Assembly: GCA_001464035.1 (NCBI GenBank)
Contig: LNEC01000008.1
Coordinates: forward strand, 124,001 to 188,000
Length of the DNA stretch: 64,000 bases
Direction of reading: 5' to 3'
Source: Bradyrhizobiaceae bacterium Ga0074131
Lineage (GTDB): Bacteria; Pseudomonadota; Alphaproteobacteria; Rhizobiales; Xanthobacteraceae
In this document: positions 45,085 to 54,567 of the stretch, piece by piece
Position numbering within the stretch: the first letter of the stretch is position 1
Layout of the letters: the number at the start of each line of letters is the position of its first letter
The notes under the pieces: model-generated
Databases searched by the model: none
Told to the model about the DNA's origin: nothing
Seen by the model: only the letters and a program-made list of their open reading frames with translations
Program-made: the position numbers and the translations under genes

Positions 45085-46431
45085 TTACGCCACCGCGCGG
45101 ATCACCTTGGCGACCTTGTCAACGATTTCGCCGATCTGGTCTTCGGTGACGATCAGTGGCGGGGTAAGCGCCAGGGTGTCACCGGCCACGCGCAGCATCA
45201 GGTCGTTGTCGTGGAACGCACTGTTGAGCCCGTCGAAGCCGCGCTTGCCCGGCAGGTCCGGATGCGACGAAAGGTCGATGCCCGCCGTCAGGCCGATGGT
45301 GCGGATGTCCACCACGTTGGGCTCGTTCCGCAGCGACATCACGGCGTCGGCGAACTTCGGTTCGAGCATCTTCGCGCGCTCGAACAGCTTTTCGTCGCGA
45401 TAGATGTCGAGCGTCGCCAGCGCGGCGGCGCAGGCGATCGGGTGCGCCGAATAGGTATAGCCGTGGGTCAGTTCGACGACATGTTCCGGGCCGCTCATGA
45501 AGGCGTCGTGGATGGTGTCACGCACTAGCACGCCGCCCATGGGCGCAGCACCATTGGTGATGCCTTTTGCAAAAGTCAGCATGTCCGGCAGCACGCCGTA
45601 GCGCTCGGCGGCGAACGCAAAGCCGAGCCGGCCGTAACCGGTGATGACCTCGTCGAAGATCAGGAGAATGCCGTGCTTCTGGGTGATCTCGCGCAGCCGC
45701 TTGAGATAACCCTTCGGCGCCGGCAGCACGCCGGTCGATCCCGCCATCGGTTCGACGATGACGGCGGCGATGGTGTTGGCGCCGTGCAAATTGACCAGCC
45801 GCTCCACATCGTCGGCGAAATGCGCGCCATATTCCGGCTCGCCCTTGGTGAAGGCCTGCTTCTCTCGGTCATAGGTGTGGGAAATATGATCGACGCCCGA
45901 CAACAGCGAGCCGTATATCTTGCGGTTACCAACGATGCCGCCGACGGACGTGCCGCCGAAGCCGACGCCGTGATAGCCACGCTCGCGGCCGATCAGCCTG
46001 ACACGGCCGCCCTGACCGCTGATCTGGTGATAGGCCAGCGCGATTTTCAGCGCGGTATCGGCAGCCTCAGAACCGGAATTGCAGAAGAACACGTGATCGA
46101 GCCCGGCCGGCGCCAGATCGGCGATGCGGCTGGCGAGCTCGAAAGCCTGCGGAATGCCGAACTGGAACGGCGGCGCGTAGTCCAGTGCCGCGGCCTGCTT
46201 GCCGATCGCCTCGGCAATCTGGCTGCGGCCGTGGCCGGCGTTGCAGCACCACATGCCGGCGGCAGCGTCGATGATCTTGCGACCGTCGACGGTAACGTAA
46301 TGCATGTCCTTGGCGCCGGCGAGCAGCCGCGGGTTCTTCTTGAACGCCCGGTTAGCGGTGAAGGGCATCCAATGCGCGGCGAGATCGTTCGGTACGTTGA
46401 CGGCGGCAGGGCGTGGGCTCTTATCCAGCAT
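45085..46431 (-). CDS. Class III aminotransferase (omega-amino acid:pyruvate type)
   Basis: 448-residue PLP enzyme. N-terminal HWMPFTANRAFKKNPRLL is typical of beta-alanine/omega-amino acid:pyruvate transaminases. The cofactor region shows FCNSGSEAADTALKIALAY, RERGYHGVGFGGTSVGG, LIFDEVITGYGRLG and the Schiff-base Lys in LTFAKGITNGAAPMGG. TLALTPPLIVTEDQIGEI ends the chain. It probably transfers amino groups from beta-alanine or other omega-amino acids to pyruvate; 4-aminobutyrate cannot be excluded. The ATG has AGAGG five to six bases upstream. The 250 bases downstream are noncoding. Confidence 0.92.
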   Translation of the reverse strand: MLDKSPRPAAVNVPNDLAAHWMPFTANRAFKKNPRLLAGAKDMHYVTVDGRKIIDAAAGMWCCNAGHGRSQIAEAIGKQAAALDYAPPFQFGIPQAFELASRIADLAPAGLDHVFFCNSGSEAADTALKIALAYHQISGQGGRVRLIGRERGYHGVGFGGTSVGGIVGNRKIYGSLLSGVDHISHTYDREKQAFTKGEPEYGAHFADDVERLVNLHGANTIAAVIVEPMAGSTGVLPAPKGYLKRLREITQKHGILLIFDEVITGYGRLGFAFAAERYGVLPDMLTFAKGITNGAAPMGGVLVRDTIHDAFMSGPEHVVELTHGYTYSAHPIACAAALATLDIYRDEKLFERAKMLEPKFADAVMSLRNEPNVVDIRTIGLTAGIDLSSHPDLPGKRGFDGLNSAFHDNDLMLRVAGDTLALTPPLIVTEDQIGEIVDKVAKVIRAVA

Positions 46432-46560
46432 GGGGGCCTCTTCATAGTTTCGGGACGCGGGCGGCTGCCCGCGCAAGCTATCAGCTTCGTCGCGCCACGG
46501 GAACGCCAATGCAGCGCAATATTTCGGCTCAATCGGGCGGATTGAGGACGGCGGGCTCGC

Positions 46561-47523
46561 TCACAGATCGGCGGCGCCGATCCAGAACACCTCGCCGTCG
46601 GATTCCTCGGTATCGAGCCAGAGCAGCGGCAGATGCGGGTAAGCGGCCTCCAGCGCGGGCCGGCAACGGCCGATCTCGCACAGCAGCCCGCCCCGCGGCG
46701 TCAAGTGCCGCCCGGCCTCGTCGAGGATGCGGCGGACGACGTCGAGTCCGTCGCTCCCCCCGTCGAAAGCGAGTTTCGGCTCGGCGCGGCATTCCCGCGG
46801 CAGGTCGGCCATGCCCTGCGCGTCGACATAGGGCGGATTGGAAATGATCAGGTCGTAGCGCCGGCCGCCGACCGGCTTGAACAGGTCGCCCCGATGCAGG
46901 GTCACCCGGTCATCGAGACCGTAGCCGGCAATGTTGCGCGCGGCAACGGCGAGGGCGTCTTTGGAAAGGTCGACGGCGTCGATCCGGGCATTGGGGAAAT
47001 TCCGGCTCGCGAGCACGGCGAGGCACCCCGAGCCGGTGCAGAGGTCGAGCACGTTTTCGACATCTGCGGGGTCCTCGATCAGCGAGCCGCCGGCCTCGTC
47101 ATCCTCGCCTCCGAAATGCGTATCCAGCAATTCCCCGATGAACGAACGCGGCACGATGGTGCGCTCGTCGACATAGAAAGGCAAACCCCGCATGTAGATT
47201 TTGTGGACCAGATAGGCGGCGGGTTTCCGCGTGGCGACGCGGCGGGCGATCAAGTCGAGGATCGCCTTGGCCTCGCTTGCTGTAACCCGCGCTGCCGCAA
47301 AGGTCTCGAATTGGTCGGGATGCAAATGCAGGGTTTCGCAGACCAGGAAGGCGGCCTCCGCCACCGGGTCGGTAGTGCCGTGCGCGAACACCAGTTCTGC
47401 TTCGACGAAACGGCTCGTCGCATAGCGCACGAAATCGAGCAGGGTTTCGAGTTCGCCGGGAGCGACGTTCGGCAATCTTGTTGCGGCCGGCCGCTTGACC
47501 GCCGGCTTTGCGTGCTTGGCCAT
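46561..47523 (-). CDS. prmB: PrmB, ribosomal protein uL3 N5-glutamine methyltransferase
   Basis: 320-residue SAM enzyme that methylates a glutamine of ribosomal protein L3. The catalytic NPPY is in LIISNPPYVDAQGMADLPRE. The SAM loop is VLDLCTGSGCLAVLASRNFP. PrmB-type blocks TLHLHPDQF, YLVHKIYMRGLPFYVDE and VPRSFIGELLD distinguish it from PrmC, whose N-terminal domain is shorter and different. The start ATG shares one base with the moaE stop (TGATG), so it is last in the pgsA-moaD-moaE-prmB run. Confidence 0.93.
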   Translation of the reverse strand: MAKHAKPAVKRPAATRLPNVAPGELETLLDFVRYATSRFVEAELVFAHGTTDPVAEAAFLVCETLHLHPDQFETFAAARVTASEAKAILDLIARRVATRKPAAYLVHKIYMRGLPFYVDERTIVPRSFIGELLDTHFGGEDDEAGGSLIEDPADVENVLDLCTGSGCLAVLASRNFPNARIDAVDLSKDALAVAARNIAGYGLDDRVTLHRGDLFKPVGGRRYDLIISNPPYVDAQGMADLPRECRAEPKLAFDGGSDGLDVVRRILDEAGRHLTPRGGLLCEIGRCRPALEAAYPHLPLLWLDTEESDGEVFWIGAADL

Positions 47524-47990
47524 CAGGACTTGGTCCAGCGCGCAGCGGCGACATCGTCGTCACTGTGGGCGTTGACCCAGTTGGCTCCGGTGGGCTTTTC
47601 CTCGCGCTTCCAAAACGGCGCATTGGCCTTCAGATAATCCATCAGGAATTCCGCTGCCTGGAATGCCGCCTGCCGGTGGGCCGAGGCCGCCAGCACCAGG
47701 ACGATGTTTTCGCCTGCCGTGATGCGGCCGACGCGATGGATCACCGTCAGCCCGGTCAGCGGCCAGCGCGACATCGCTGCTTCGGCGTGGCGCGCGATTT
47801 CGGCCTCCGCCATATCAGGGTAATGCTCCAGCGTCAGCGCCGCGATGGCCTCGCCGCCCTCGGAGCCGCGGCAGATCCCGGAAAACGTCACGATGGCACC
47901 GATATCGGTGCGCCCCTGGGTGAGTAATGCGATCTCGCGGCCGATGTCGAAATCGGCTTGCTGGATCCGGATGGTTACCTTGGCGGCCAT
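47523..47990 (-). CDS. moaE: MoaE, molybdopterin synthase catalytic subunit
   Basis: 155 residues. The family blocks are GAIVTFSGICRGSEGG, LTLEHYPDMAEAEI, VIHRVGRITAGENIVLVLA and the active-site Lys region YLKANAPFWKREEKPTG. It assembles as MoaE2-MoaD2 and inserts two sulphurs into cyclic pyranopterin monophosphate to give molybdopterin. It starts seven bases after the moaD stop, so subunit amounts are probably matched. It ends in a one-base overlap with prmB. Confidence 0.95.
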   Translation of the reverse strand: MAAKVTIRIQQADFDIGREIALLTQGRTDIGAIVTFSGICRGSEGGEAIAALTLEHYPDMAEAEIARHAEAAMSRWPLTGLTVIHRVGRITAGENIVLVLAASAHRQAAFQAAEFLMDYLKANAPFWKREEKPTGANWVNAHSDDDVAAARWTKS

Positions 47991-47997
47991 CAGGGGC

Positions 47998-48249
47998 TCA
48001 GCCGCCGGTCATCGGTGGAAAAAAAGCGATCTCGCGTGCGCCGGCGATGGCCGTATCCGGTTTGACGTGGGCGTGGTCGATCGCGGCGCGAATCACCCGC
48101 GGCGTTTCGAAGGCATGGGCGTAGGCCTCGCCCTGTCCCGCCAGCCACGTGATCAGGTCGTCTACGGTGCGAACGCTGGGCGGCGGCTCGACCGTTTCCT
48201 CGGCTTTGCCGACCCGTTCGCGTACCCAGGCGAAATACTTCACCTTCAT
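47998..48249 (-). CDS. moaD: MoaD, molybdopterin synthase sulphur carrier
   Basis: 83-residue ubiquitin-like protein ending in the required Gly-Gly (AFFPPMTGG). Begins MKVKYFAWVRERVGK with the family pattern Y-F-A-x-x-R-E, followed by VRTVDDLITWLAGQG. The C-terminal glycine is adenylated and thiocarboxylated before sulphur transfer to the pterin. Its ATG overlaps the pgsA stop as ATGA. Confidence 0.95.
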   Translation of the reverse strand: MKVKYFAWVRERVGKAEETVEPPPSVRTVDDLITWLAGQGEAYAHAFETPRVIRAAIDHAHVKPDTAIAGAREIAFFPPMTGG

Positions 48250-48863
48250 CCCTCATCCTCCTTGATGAGATGATGAATGCCGGCGCGGAAATAGTCCCAG
48301 CCGGTGTAGATCGTGAAAATCGCCGACAACCATAGCAAGACGATGCCGATCAGCGTGGTCGCCGGCAAGACTTGCTCGCCGGCTTCTCCGGCGATCAAAA
48401 AGCCGATCGCAACCAGCTGGATGGTGGTTTTCCATTTCGCGAGCTTGGTGACGGGCACGCTGACCCGCAACGCGGCGAGATATTCGCGCAGGCCTGAGAC
48501 CAGGATTTCGCGGCACAGGATGACGATGGCGGCCCACAGCGTCCAGCCATGAATACTGCTGTCCGCCGCCAGCATCAGGAGGCAGGATGCTACCAGCAGC
48601 TTGTCCGCGATCGGATCCAGCATCCGGCCGAACGCCGACTGCTGATCCCATATTCGCGCATAGTAGCCATCGAGATAATCGGTGATCGCGGCCGCGATGA
48701 AGACCGCCAGCGCCACCCAGCGCAGCCACAACGGGTAGGACATGATGGATTGCAGGAAGACGCAGCCGACCACCACCGGAATCGCTGCGATCCGGCCGTA
48801 GGTCAGGATGTTCGGCAGGGACAGCGAGCTTCTGGCCGATCCCTTTGTCGTGGCGATGTTCAT
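48246..48863 (-). CDS. pgsA: PgsA, CDP-diacylglycerol-glycerol-3-phosphate 3-phosphatidyltransferase
   Basis: 205-residue integral membrane enzyme of phosphatidylglycerol synthesis. The CDP-alcohol phosphotransferase signature D-x2-DG-x2-AR-x8-G-x3-D-x3-D is complete in TDYLDGYYARIWDQQSAFG and GRMLDPIADKLL. About six hydrophobic helices are visible. SLPNILTYGRIAAIPVVV is the usual N-terminal block. The start is placed at MNIATTKGSARSS. It is 83 bases downstream of uvrC, an association (uvrC-pgsA) conserved in many proteobacteria. Confidence 0.95.
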   Translation of the reverse strand: MNIATTKGSARSSLSLPNILTYGRIAAIPVVVGCVFLQSIMSYPLWLRWVALAVFIAAAITDYLDGYYARIWDQQSAFGRMLDPIADKLLVASCLLMLAADSSIHGWTLWAAIVILCREILVSGLREYLAALRVSVPVTKLAKWKTTIQLVAIGFLIAGEAGEQVLPATTLIGIVLLWLSAIFTIYTGWDYFRAGIHHLIKEDEG

Positions 48864-48946
48864 CCGTCTTACCAATACCGCCGCAGCCCGGAGGTCAACC
48901 GTGCGGAGCACCTGATCCGTTGCAGGCGGCCCCTGTGTGACGCGAA

Positions 48947-51037
48947 TTACCCCGGCTGCGCGTGGAAAAACTCGAAAATCTTGCGGGCACTTTCGGCGCT
49001 GACCCCCGGAACCTTGCCGAGATCGGCGATCGAGGCCCGTTCGATTTCCTTCAAGGTTCCGAAATGGTGCAGCAAGGCACGTTTCCGTGACGGACCGATG
49101 CCGGGGATCTCCTGCAGGCCGGCCTCGCGAATGTCCTTCTTGCGCAGCTTGCGGTGCGAGCCGATTACGAAGCGATGCGCCTCGTCGCGCAGTCGCTGGA
49201 TGAAATACAGCACTGGATCTCGCGGCTCCAGCTTGATCGCCTCGCGGTCCGGCATGAACAGGGTTTCGCGGCCGGCGTCGCGGTCCGGTCCCTTGGCCAC
49301 CGCCAGCAGCGCGACCTGCGTCAGCCCAAGGCCGGCGAAAATCTCCCTCACGGCGTTGAGTTGGCCGCGGCCGCCGTCGATGACGACGAGGTCGGGCCAT
49401 TGCGGAAACGAATCGTCGTCCGCTTTGGCTATCGCGGCATCGCCTTCCGCAGCCGGCGCCAGCAGGCGTTTGAAGCGGCGCTGCAGCACCTCGCGCATCA
49501 TCGCATAGTCGTCGCCCGGCGTGAGACCTTCGGACCGGATGTTGAACTTGCGATACTGGTTCTTGATGAAGCCGTCCGGCCCGGCCACGATCATGGCGCC
49601 GACCGCGTTGGTGCCCTGGATGTGGCTGTTGTCGTAGACTTCGATCCGCTTCGGCAGATGCGGCAAACCGAGCGTGCCGACCAGCCCTTGCAGCAGCCGG
49701 CTCTGGGTCGCGGTATCCGCCAGCTTGCGGCCCAGCGCCTCGCGCGCATTGGTGAGCGCGTGCGCGATCATCTCCTTCTTCTCGCCACGCCGGGGCGTCG
49801 TCACCTCCACCTTGAATCCGGCCTTGATCGACAGCGCATCGGCCAGCAGTTCGCATTCCTCGATGGCGTGGGACAGCAGAATGAGCTTCGGCGGCGGCTT
49901 GTCGTCGTAGAACTGGGCGAGGAAGGAGGCAAGCACCTCCTCCGGGGTGAAGGATTTCTCGGCGCGGGGAAAATAGGCGCGGTTGCCCCAGTTCTGTCCG
50001 GTGCGAAAGAAGAACACCTCGATGCAGGAATAGCCGCCCTCCTGATGGATGGCGAATACGTCGGCTTCCTCCACGGTGCGCGGATTGATGCCCTGCTGCG
50101 ACTGGATCGCGGACAATGCCGCGAGCCGGTCGCGGTACAGGGCGGCGGTCTCGAAGGCGAGTTCTGCCGAGGCCTTTTCCATTTCGCCGGCGAGCTGTTG
50201 TTTCACCGCGCGGCTGCGGCCGGACAGAAAATCCGTCGCCTCGTGCACCAGTTCGGTATAGCCGGGGAAATCGATCTCGCCGGTACAGGGCCCCGAACAG
50301 CGCCGGATTTGGTAAAGCAGGCAGGGCCGGGTACGGCTTTCGAAGAACGCGTCGGTGCAGGAGCGCACCAGAAAGGCGCGCTGCAGCGCCGTGATGGTGC
50401 GGCCGACCGCGCCCGCCGAGGCGAACGGTCCGAAGTACCGCCCAGGGCGCGACTGCGCGCCGCGATGTTTCAGGATCTGCGGCGCCCAATGGTCGCCGGT
50501 GATCAGGATATAGGGAAACGATTTGTCGTCGCGCAGCTGCACGTTGAAGCGCGGCCGCAGCTGCTTGATCAAATTGGCTTCCAGCAGCAGCGCTTCGGTT
50601 TCGGTCGTGGTCGACACGATCTCGACCGTCGCGGTGGCCGCGATCATGCGCAGAATGCGCGCCGGCTGGGGCGCCGCGACGCGGGCATAGGAGGAGAGCC
50701 GCTTGCGGACGTTTTTCGCCTTGCCGACATAGAGTACGTCGCTGGCGGCGTTCAGCATGCGGTAGACGCCGGGAGACGTCGGGGCATGGCGCACCGCCTG
50801 CTCGATCGCGGCGTGGCCGGATGCCAGCCGGCCTTCCGGCAGCGATTCGCCTGCCTCGTCCGGGATCTCCGGTAGTCGCGCCTCGTCGTCCTCTTCGGCG
50901 CCTGACGTCGCGGGGTCGATATCCTCCGGCGCCGAGTCCTGCCGCGGCAGATCCACATGCCCGGAGTCCTGCCCGGGACCGCTGCGCGTCGTCCGCGGGG
51001 CTGCAACCTTGGGATTGTCGGTCGAATCGTGATCCAT
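48947..51037 (-). CDS. uvrC: UvrC, excinuclease ABC subunit C
   Basis: 696 residues. After an acidic, Pro/Asp-rich leader of about 75 residues, the GIY-YIG-type nuclease domain begins at [30 protein letters not shown]. The UVR domain and the UvrC homology (RNase H-like) region follow with [17 protein letters not shown] and [17 protein letters not shown]. The C-terminal helix-hairpin-helix pair reads [20 protein letters not shown] and [16 protein letters not shown]. It makes the incisions on both sides of a lesion with UvrB. The long acidic leader is family-variable. The start is set at [10 protein letters not shown]. Confidence 0.95.
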   Translation of the reverse strand: MDHDSTDNPKVAAPRTTRSGPGQDSGHVDLPRQDSAPEDIDPATSGAEEDDEARLPEIPDEAGESLPEGRLASGHAAIEQAVRHAPTSPGVYRMLNAASDVLYVGKAKNVRKRLSSYARVAAPQPARILRMIAATATVEIVSTTTETEALLLEANLIKQLRPRFNVQLRDDKSFPYILITGDHWAPQILKHRGAQSRPGRYFGPFASAGAVGRTITALQRAFLVRSCTDAFFESRTRPCLLYQIRRCSGPCTGEIDFPGYTELVHEATDFLSGRSRAVKQQLAGEMEKASAELAFETAALYRDRLAALSAIQSQQGINPRTVEEADVFAIHQEGGYSCIEVFFFRTGQNWGNRAYFPRAEKSFTPEEVLASFLAQFYDDKPPPKLILLSHAIEECELLADALSIKAGFKVEVTTPRRGEKKEMIAHALTNAREALGRKLADTATQSRLLQGLVGTLGLPHLPKRIEVYDNSHIQGTNAVGAMIVAGPDGFIKNQYRKFNIRSEGLTPGDDYAMMREVLQRRFKRLLAPAAEGDAAIAKADDDSFPQWPDLVVIDGGRGQLNAVREIFAGLGLTQVALLAVAKGPDRDAGRETLFMPDREAIKLEPRDPVLYFIQRLRDEAHRFVIGSHRKLRKKDIREAGLQEIPGIGPSRKRALLHHFGTLKEIERASIADLGKVPGVSAESARKIFEFFHAQPG

Positions 51038-51306
51038 CGGCCGAATACTTAAGCGCTGGGGCCGTGCGTCGCTAGCGGGGTGGCGGGGACGGCAGCCTCC
51101 GTCGCCACCGATGCCGATCCGCGCCTCGAACCCCGACCGTAACACTTCCTTAAGAATGCTGAGCGGGCGGTAACCGATCTTAACAACCCTTTAACCTAAA
51201 ACTCTCGATAAATCTCATCAGAAAAAGAGCGAGTTCCGTAACCATGACTCGCGTCGCGCCCGCCTCTGGCGAAGCGAGGGTCACGGCAGTTGCGTCGGAG
51301 AGTACG

Positions 51307-51915
51307 ATGAAAAAGATTGCATCGGGCGCGGTGGTGCTGGTCGCCCTGGGTTGGACCGGTTCCGCGCACGGCGCCGACATGAATTACGGCGCGCGCGCTC
51401 CCTATACCGTCAACCAGCCGTGGAACGGTGCCTATCTCGGCGTCAACCTCGGCTACGCCTGGGGATATGTCCACAACAATCCGACCGAGCCGTCGGGGCT
51501 CGCAGGCGGCGTGCAGGCCGGATACAATTGGCAGACCGGACCGTGGGTGTTCGGCGCCGAGGGCGACATCCAGGTGACCGGCGCCAATGATACCTTCGCG
51601 CCCTGGAAATTCTCCAATCCGTGGTTCGGCACGGTGCGCGGCCGGGTCGGCTACGCCTTCGACAACATCATGTTGTTCGGCACTGGCGGTCTGGCATTCG
51701 GCGAACTGCGCGGCGAGACCTTCGGGCTCTCGGAAAGCCATACCAGGGCCGGCTGGACCGTAGGCGCCGGCACCGAATTCGGCCTGACCGAGAAGTGGAG
51801 CGCCAAGGTCGAATATCTCTATGTCGATCTCGCCGACTCCAACTTCACCATCACCGGCGCGCCGAACGGCTACCGGTTCGGCGTGCTGCGCGCCGGCCTG
51901 AACTATCGCTTTTGA
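51307..51915 (+). CDS. Outer-membrane beta-barrel protein (rhizobial porin-like/Omp25 type)
   Basis: 202 residues. Signal peptide MKKIASGAVVLVALGWTGSAHG, cut before ADM. The mature part is a chain of alternating hydrophobic strands: NGAYLGVNLGYAWGYVHN, GVQAGYNWQTGPWVFGAEG, GTVRGRVGYAFDNIMLFG and KWSAKVEYLYVDL, ending VLRAGLNYRF with terminal Phe, the usual outer-membrane insertion signal. It resembles the Omp25/Omp31 and heat-resistant agglutinin-like barrels of Rhizobiales. The start at ATG fits the signal peptide; a frame opening 63 bases earlier is also possible. It ends 41 bases before a strong terminator. Confidence 0.9.
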   Translation: MKKIASGAVVLVALGWTGSAHGADMNYGARAPYTVNQPWNGAYLGVNLGYAWGYVHNNPTEPSGLAGGVQAGYNWQTGPWVFGAEGDIQVTGANDTFAPWKFSNPWFGTVRGRVGYAFDNIMLFGTGGLAFGELRGETFGLSESHTRAGWTVGAGTEFGLTEKWSAKVEYLYVDLADSNFTITGAPNGYRFGVLRAGLNYRF

Positions 51916-51955
51916 GAACAAGAAGCTTCTGAGAACAAAAAACGCTACTGCAACC

Positions 51956-51986
51956 TCCCGGCCGTTTCGCGGCCGGGATTTTTTTT
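51956..51986 (+). terminator. Intrinsic terminator after the barrel protein
   Basis: TCCCGGCCG, loop TTTCG, CGGCCGGGA, followed directly by a run of eight T. This is a classical rho-independent terminator. On the opposite strand it could also stop transcripts from the convergent cold-shock gene. Confidence 0.93.
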
Positions 51987-52030
51987 GGTGCGCTGTCATC
52001 AAGCGCGGCCTTGACGATGAACGAAACTTT

Positions 52031-52246
52031 TCAGGAAGAAATCACCAGATTGACCGCCTTCGGCCCCTTGCCTTTCTTGTCGGGTTCGACCTCGAAGGCG
52101 ATGCGCTGTCCTTCGGTCAGATCCTTCAACCCGGCACGCTCCACAGCGGTGATGTGGACGAACACATCGCGGCCGCCATCATCGGGTTTGATAAAGCCGT
52201 AGCCCCGTTCTCCGTTGAAGAACTTGACGATCCCAGTCATGGCCAT
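52031..52246 (-). CDS. CspA-family cold-shock protein
   Basis: 71-residue single cold-shock domain. RNP1 reads ERGYGFIKP and RNP2 DVFVHITAV, with the usual start MAMTGIVKFFN and basic C terminus KKGKGPKAVNL. It binds single-stranded RNA or DNA and acts as an RNA chaperone. GGAGGAG lies seven bases before ATG. About 280 noncoding bases lie upstream, enough for the long 5' leader typical of csp mRNAs. It converges with the outer-membrane barrel gene. Confidence 0.95.
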   Translation of the reverse strand: MAMTGIVKFFNGERGYGFIKPDDGGRDVFVHITAVERAGLKDLTEGQRIAFEVEPDKKGKGPKAVNLVISS

Positions 52247-52524
52247 CGGGAAACTCCTCCCCCGTACTGCACCGCCGCTACGCGCCGCCAGCGCGTATCA
52301 GCCCGACCGGACATTCGCTGCCGGAAAGCAGGGCCACTGTGCGGATTAGGCTGCACCGCCGATCCGTCTTGAAATTATCCGAGGCCTCGTCACTCCGCCG
52401 CTACCATACGGAAGCGGAACGTAAAGCCAGTCCCAATGATACCAAGCATAATATAGTTCCCGGCAGATTGCCTACCGTTCAAATTGCACGTTGCGACGCG
52501 TCAAACCGGCGGAGGTTCTGGACG
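52247..52524 (-). promoter_or_regulatory. Probable promoter and long leader region of the cold-shock gene
   Basis: 278 noncoding bases between rlmJ and the cold-shock gene. The middle is lower in GC than the neighbours and contains ACCAAGCATAATATAG near 52442-52457, read here on the plus strand. A promoter and an extended 5' leader fit, but no start site or structure was worked out. Confidence 0.4.
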
Positions 52525-53385
52525 CTAGGGTCTGGGCGCCTCGAGCCTGAACCGGCCGGCGCCGCCCTGGCCGAGCGGCTTTTCCAGTTCCGGAAGGATA
52601 GCCTTCAACTCGCCGATCAGCGTCCATGGCGGGTTAACGATCAGAAGACCGGCCGAGATCAGGCCGGGGGATGCGGCCTGTGGCGCGACGCTGAATTCGA
52701 GCCGCAGGCATTTCGCCAGCGGCGTGGCGCCGCCGGCCACCTCGGCGACATGCCGCGCCAGACCGTCGGTGGCGCGCCGGCTTTTCACCGGGTACCACAG
52801 CAAATAGCTGCCGGTCGGCCACTTCGCGAAGGCTTCGGCAAAGCCTGCGGCCATCCGTTCGAACTCGTCCTTCTGCTCGAACGAAGGATCGATCAGGACC
52901 AGGCCGCGCCGCTCCTTCGGCGGCACGAAGGCCGGCAGTGCGGTCCAGCCGTCGAGGTCGACCACCCGGGCCTGGGTATCGCGTCGCAGCGCGTCGATCA
53001 GGCGCTTGCGTGCCTTCGCCTCGACCTCGCAGGCGGTAAGGCGATCCTGCGGCCGCAGCAGCGCCCGCGCGATCAGCGGCGACCCCGGATAGGCCACGAG
53101 CGCGGGCTGTGGATTGAAGGCCCTGACAATATCGAGATAGGGTCTTAGCAGCAGCTCGGTTTTTTCCGAGAACCGCGCCTGCATGATGCGGGCGATGCCG
53201 GTCAGCCATTCGCCGCCCCGGCGCGCTTCCTCGGAGGTCAGGTCGTAGACCCCGGCGCCGGCATGGGTGTCGATGACGCGAAACGCCGCCGGTTTTTCCT
53301 GCAGATAGGTGAGCATCCGCACCAGGACGATGTGCTTGATGACATCGGCGAAGCCGCCGGCGTGAAAGGCGTGACGGTAATTCAT
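52525..53385 (-). CDS. rlmJ: RlmJ, 23S rRNA m6A2030 methyltransferase
   Basis: 286 residues. N-terminal MNYRHAFHAGGFADVIKH is diagnostic. SAM-binding FRVIDTHAGAGVYDL and the substrate-side block VAYPGSPLIARALLRPQDRL follow. The motif IV tetrad, DPPY in E. coli RlmJ, is DPSF here (LVLIDPSFEQKDEF). GLLIVNPPW is in the C-terminal region as usual. The enzyme methylates N6 of A2030 in 23S rRNA. The Pro-to-Ser change is next to the catalytic Asp, and I cannot say whether it is common among relatives. Confidence 0.93.
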   Translation of the reverse strand: MNYRHAFHAGGFADVIKHIVLVRMLTYLQEKPAAFRVIDTHAGAGVYDLTSEEARRGGEWLTGIARIMQARFSEKTELLLRPYLDIVRAFNPQPALVAYPGSPLIARALLRPQDRLTACEVEAKARKRLIDALRRDTQARVVDLDGWTALPAFVPPKERRGLVLIDPSFEQKDEFERMAAGFAEAFAKWPTGSYLLWYPVKSRRATDGLARHVAEVAGGATPLAKCLRLEFSVAPQAASPGLISAGLLIVNPPWTLIGELKAILPELEKPLGQGGAGRFRLEAPRP

Positions 53386-53432
53386 TGAGCAGGACTTGAG
53401 GCCAGTTCGAGAAGACGCCCACGTCTTCTACG

Positions 53433-53556
53433 CGTCATGGCCGGGCTTGTCCCTGCCACCCACGTCTTTGACGGCAGAGCCCGGATGAGCCCTGGATATC
53501 CGGGGCGCCTCAAGTTTACACCGTTAGCGTAGCCATGCCCGGGCATGAGGCCCGGA
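53433..53556. repeat. Degraded GTCATGGCCGGGCTTG-type repeat
   Basis: GTCATGGCCGGGCTTGTCCC begins it and CATGCCCGGGCATGAGGC closes it, with CCACGTCTTTG between. It looks like a mutated relative of the 27007-27094 element and lies between rlmJ and the RNase T2 gene. Confidence 0.6.
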
Positions 53557-53557
53557 A

Positions 53558-54262
53558 TCAGCCGCCCCGCATCGGCGGCATCACCACCTCTTCGCGCCGG
53601 CAGGCGCGGCGGTCGGTTTCCTCGCAGGCGCGGAACTGGAGATCCTTGCTGAGGCAGATCCGCACTTCGCTGAGCCGCTTCCTGCCGCAGACCACCGCGA
53701 TCGCCGAGGCGCTCAGACCGGGATTGACCTTGATGAAGGCTTCCTCGATCTCGGCCGGCGCAACGGTCTTTTCGGCGGACAATTCGAGATATTCCGGCGG
53801 AATTTTCACCGCGGCGCGCGCCTTGCGGGTGGTTTCGAAATAGGCCCGGGCGCCGAGCCCGGAGCAGGTGCCGTGCTTGTCCCATTCGGCAAAGATCAGC
53901 CCGGGCGCCGGCATCAGATCCAGCATCGACGTCATGATATTGCGATCGAGCCGCGGCGACGGCCGCTGGCAATAATTGGGAAAGCCGCGCTCATATTGCG
54001 GCCACAAGCCGTGGACCACGAAGGAATAGGGCCGGCCGCACTGGATCTGCTGCGAACGCCCGTTATTGCCGCGCTCCGCCGCCTCCTCGCAGTAGGAAGG
54101 CGACCACGACAACGCGAGTACGTAAAAATCGAACTCGCCAGGGGCATTCTGCCGGTGATCCTGCGCCGATGCGGTCCCCGCCAACCCCGTCAGGGCGGCC
54201 GCGGCAAGCAGACCCACAGAAATCACAACCCGCGAAATCCAGACCCGTGAAAAACGCAACAT
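53558..54262 (-). CDS. Ribonuclease T2 family, exported
   Basis: 234 residues. Signal peptide VVISVGLLAAAALTGLAGTASA, with mature FDFYVLALSWSPSYCEE. The two catalytic segments are intact: CAS I FVVHGLWPQ and CAS II FAEWDKHGTC. Six or more cysteines can form disulphides in the periplasm. T2 enzymes cleave RNA with little base preference through a 2',3'-cyclic intermediate, here probably to scavenge nucleotides, as for E. coli RNase I. The ATG is chosen over long upstream frames by the signal peptide position. Confidence 0.93.
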   Translation of the reverse strand: MLRFSRVWISRVVISVGLLAAAALTGLAGTASAQDHRQNAPGEFDFYVLALSWSPSYCEEAAERGNNGRSQQIQCGRPYSFVVHGLWPQYERGFPNYCQRPSPRLDRNIMTSMLDLMPAPGLIFAEWDKHGTCSGLGARAYFETTRKARAAVKIPPEYLELSAEKTVAPAEIEEAFIKVNPGLSASAIAVVCGRKRLSEVRICLSKDLQFRACEETDRRACRREEVVMPPMRGG

Positions 54263-54567
54263 GACAAGGCCCCCATGGATCGGCCCGCAGTATACCAGGA
54301 AATCGGAACATTTCAAGAACAAAATATGAAGGTTGATAACGAGATCAAGCCCGGACCCGTCGTGGCGTCCCTCGGCGGTGCACGGCAGAGTCTGGGCAAA
54401 AATCGCGAAAACAACCCCATGCAAAGATAGACCCGGCCGCCGCACCCATGCCGCTGCGTCCGGTAAGAGACGAAAAATGCTACGTTTTCACGGTTCCAAC
54501 CAAATCTCGTCCCGCTTCTGGGGAGGCCAGATGTGGGACGATCGTCCAAAAAACTAAAGGGGACAGT
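54263..54567. other. Intergenic region upstream of RNase T2 with one tiny open frame
   Basis: 305 bases without a supported gene. A 26-codon plus-strand frame at 54477-54557 begins MLRFHGSNQISSRFWGG and ends DDRPKN, unusually Trp/Asn-rich for noncoding GC-rich DNA, but it has only a weak upstream GAGACG. It may be a micropeptide or chance. Confidence 0.35.
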
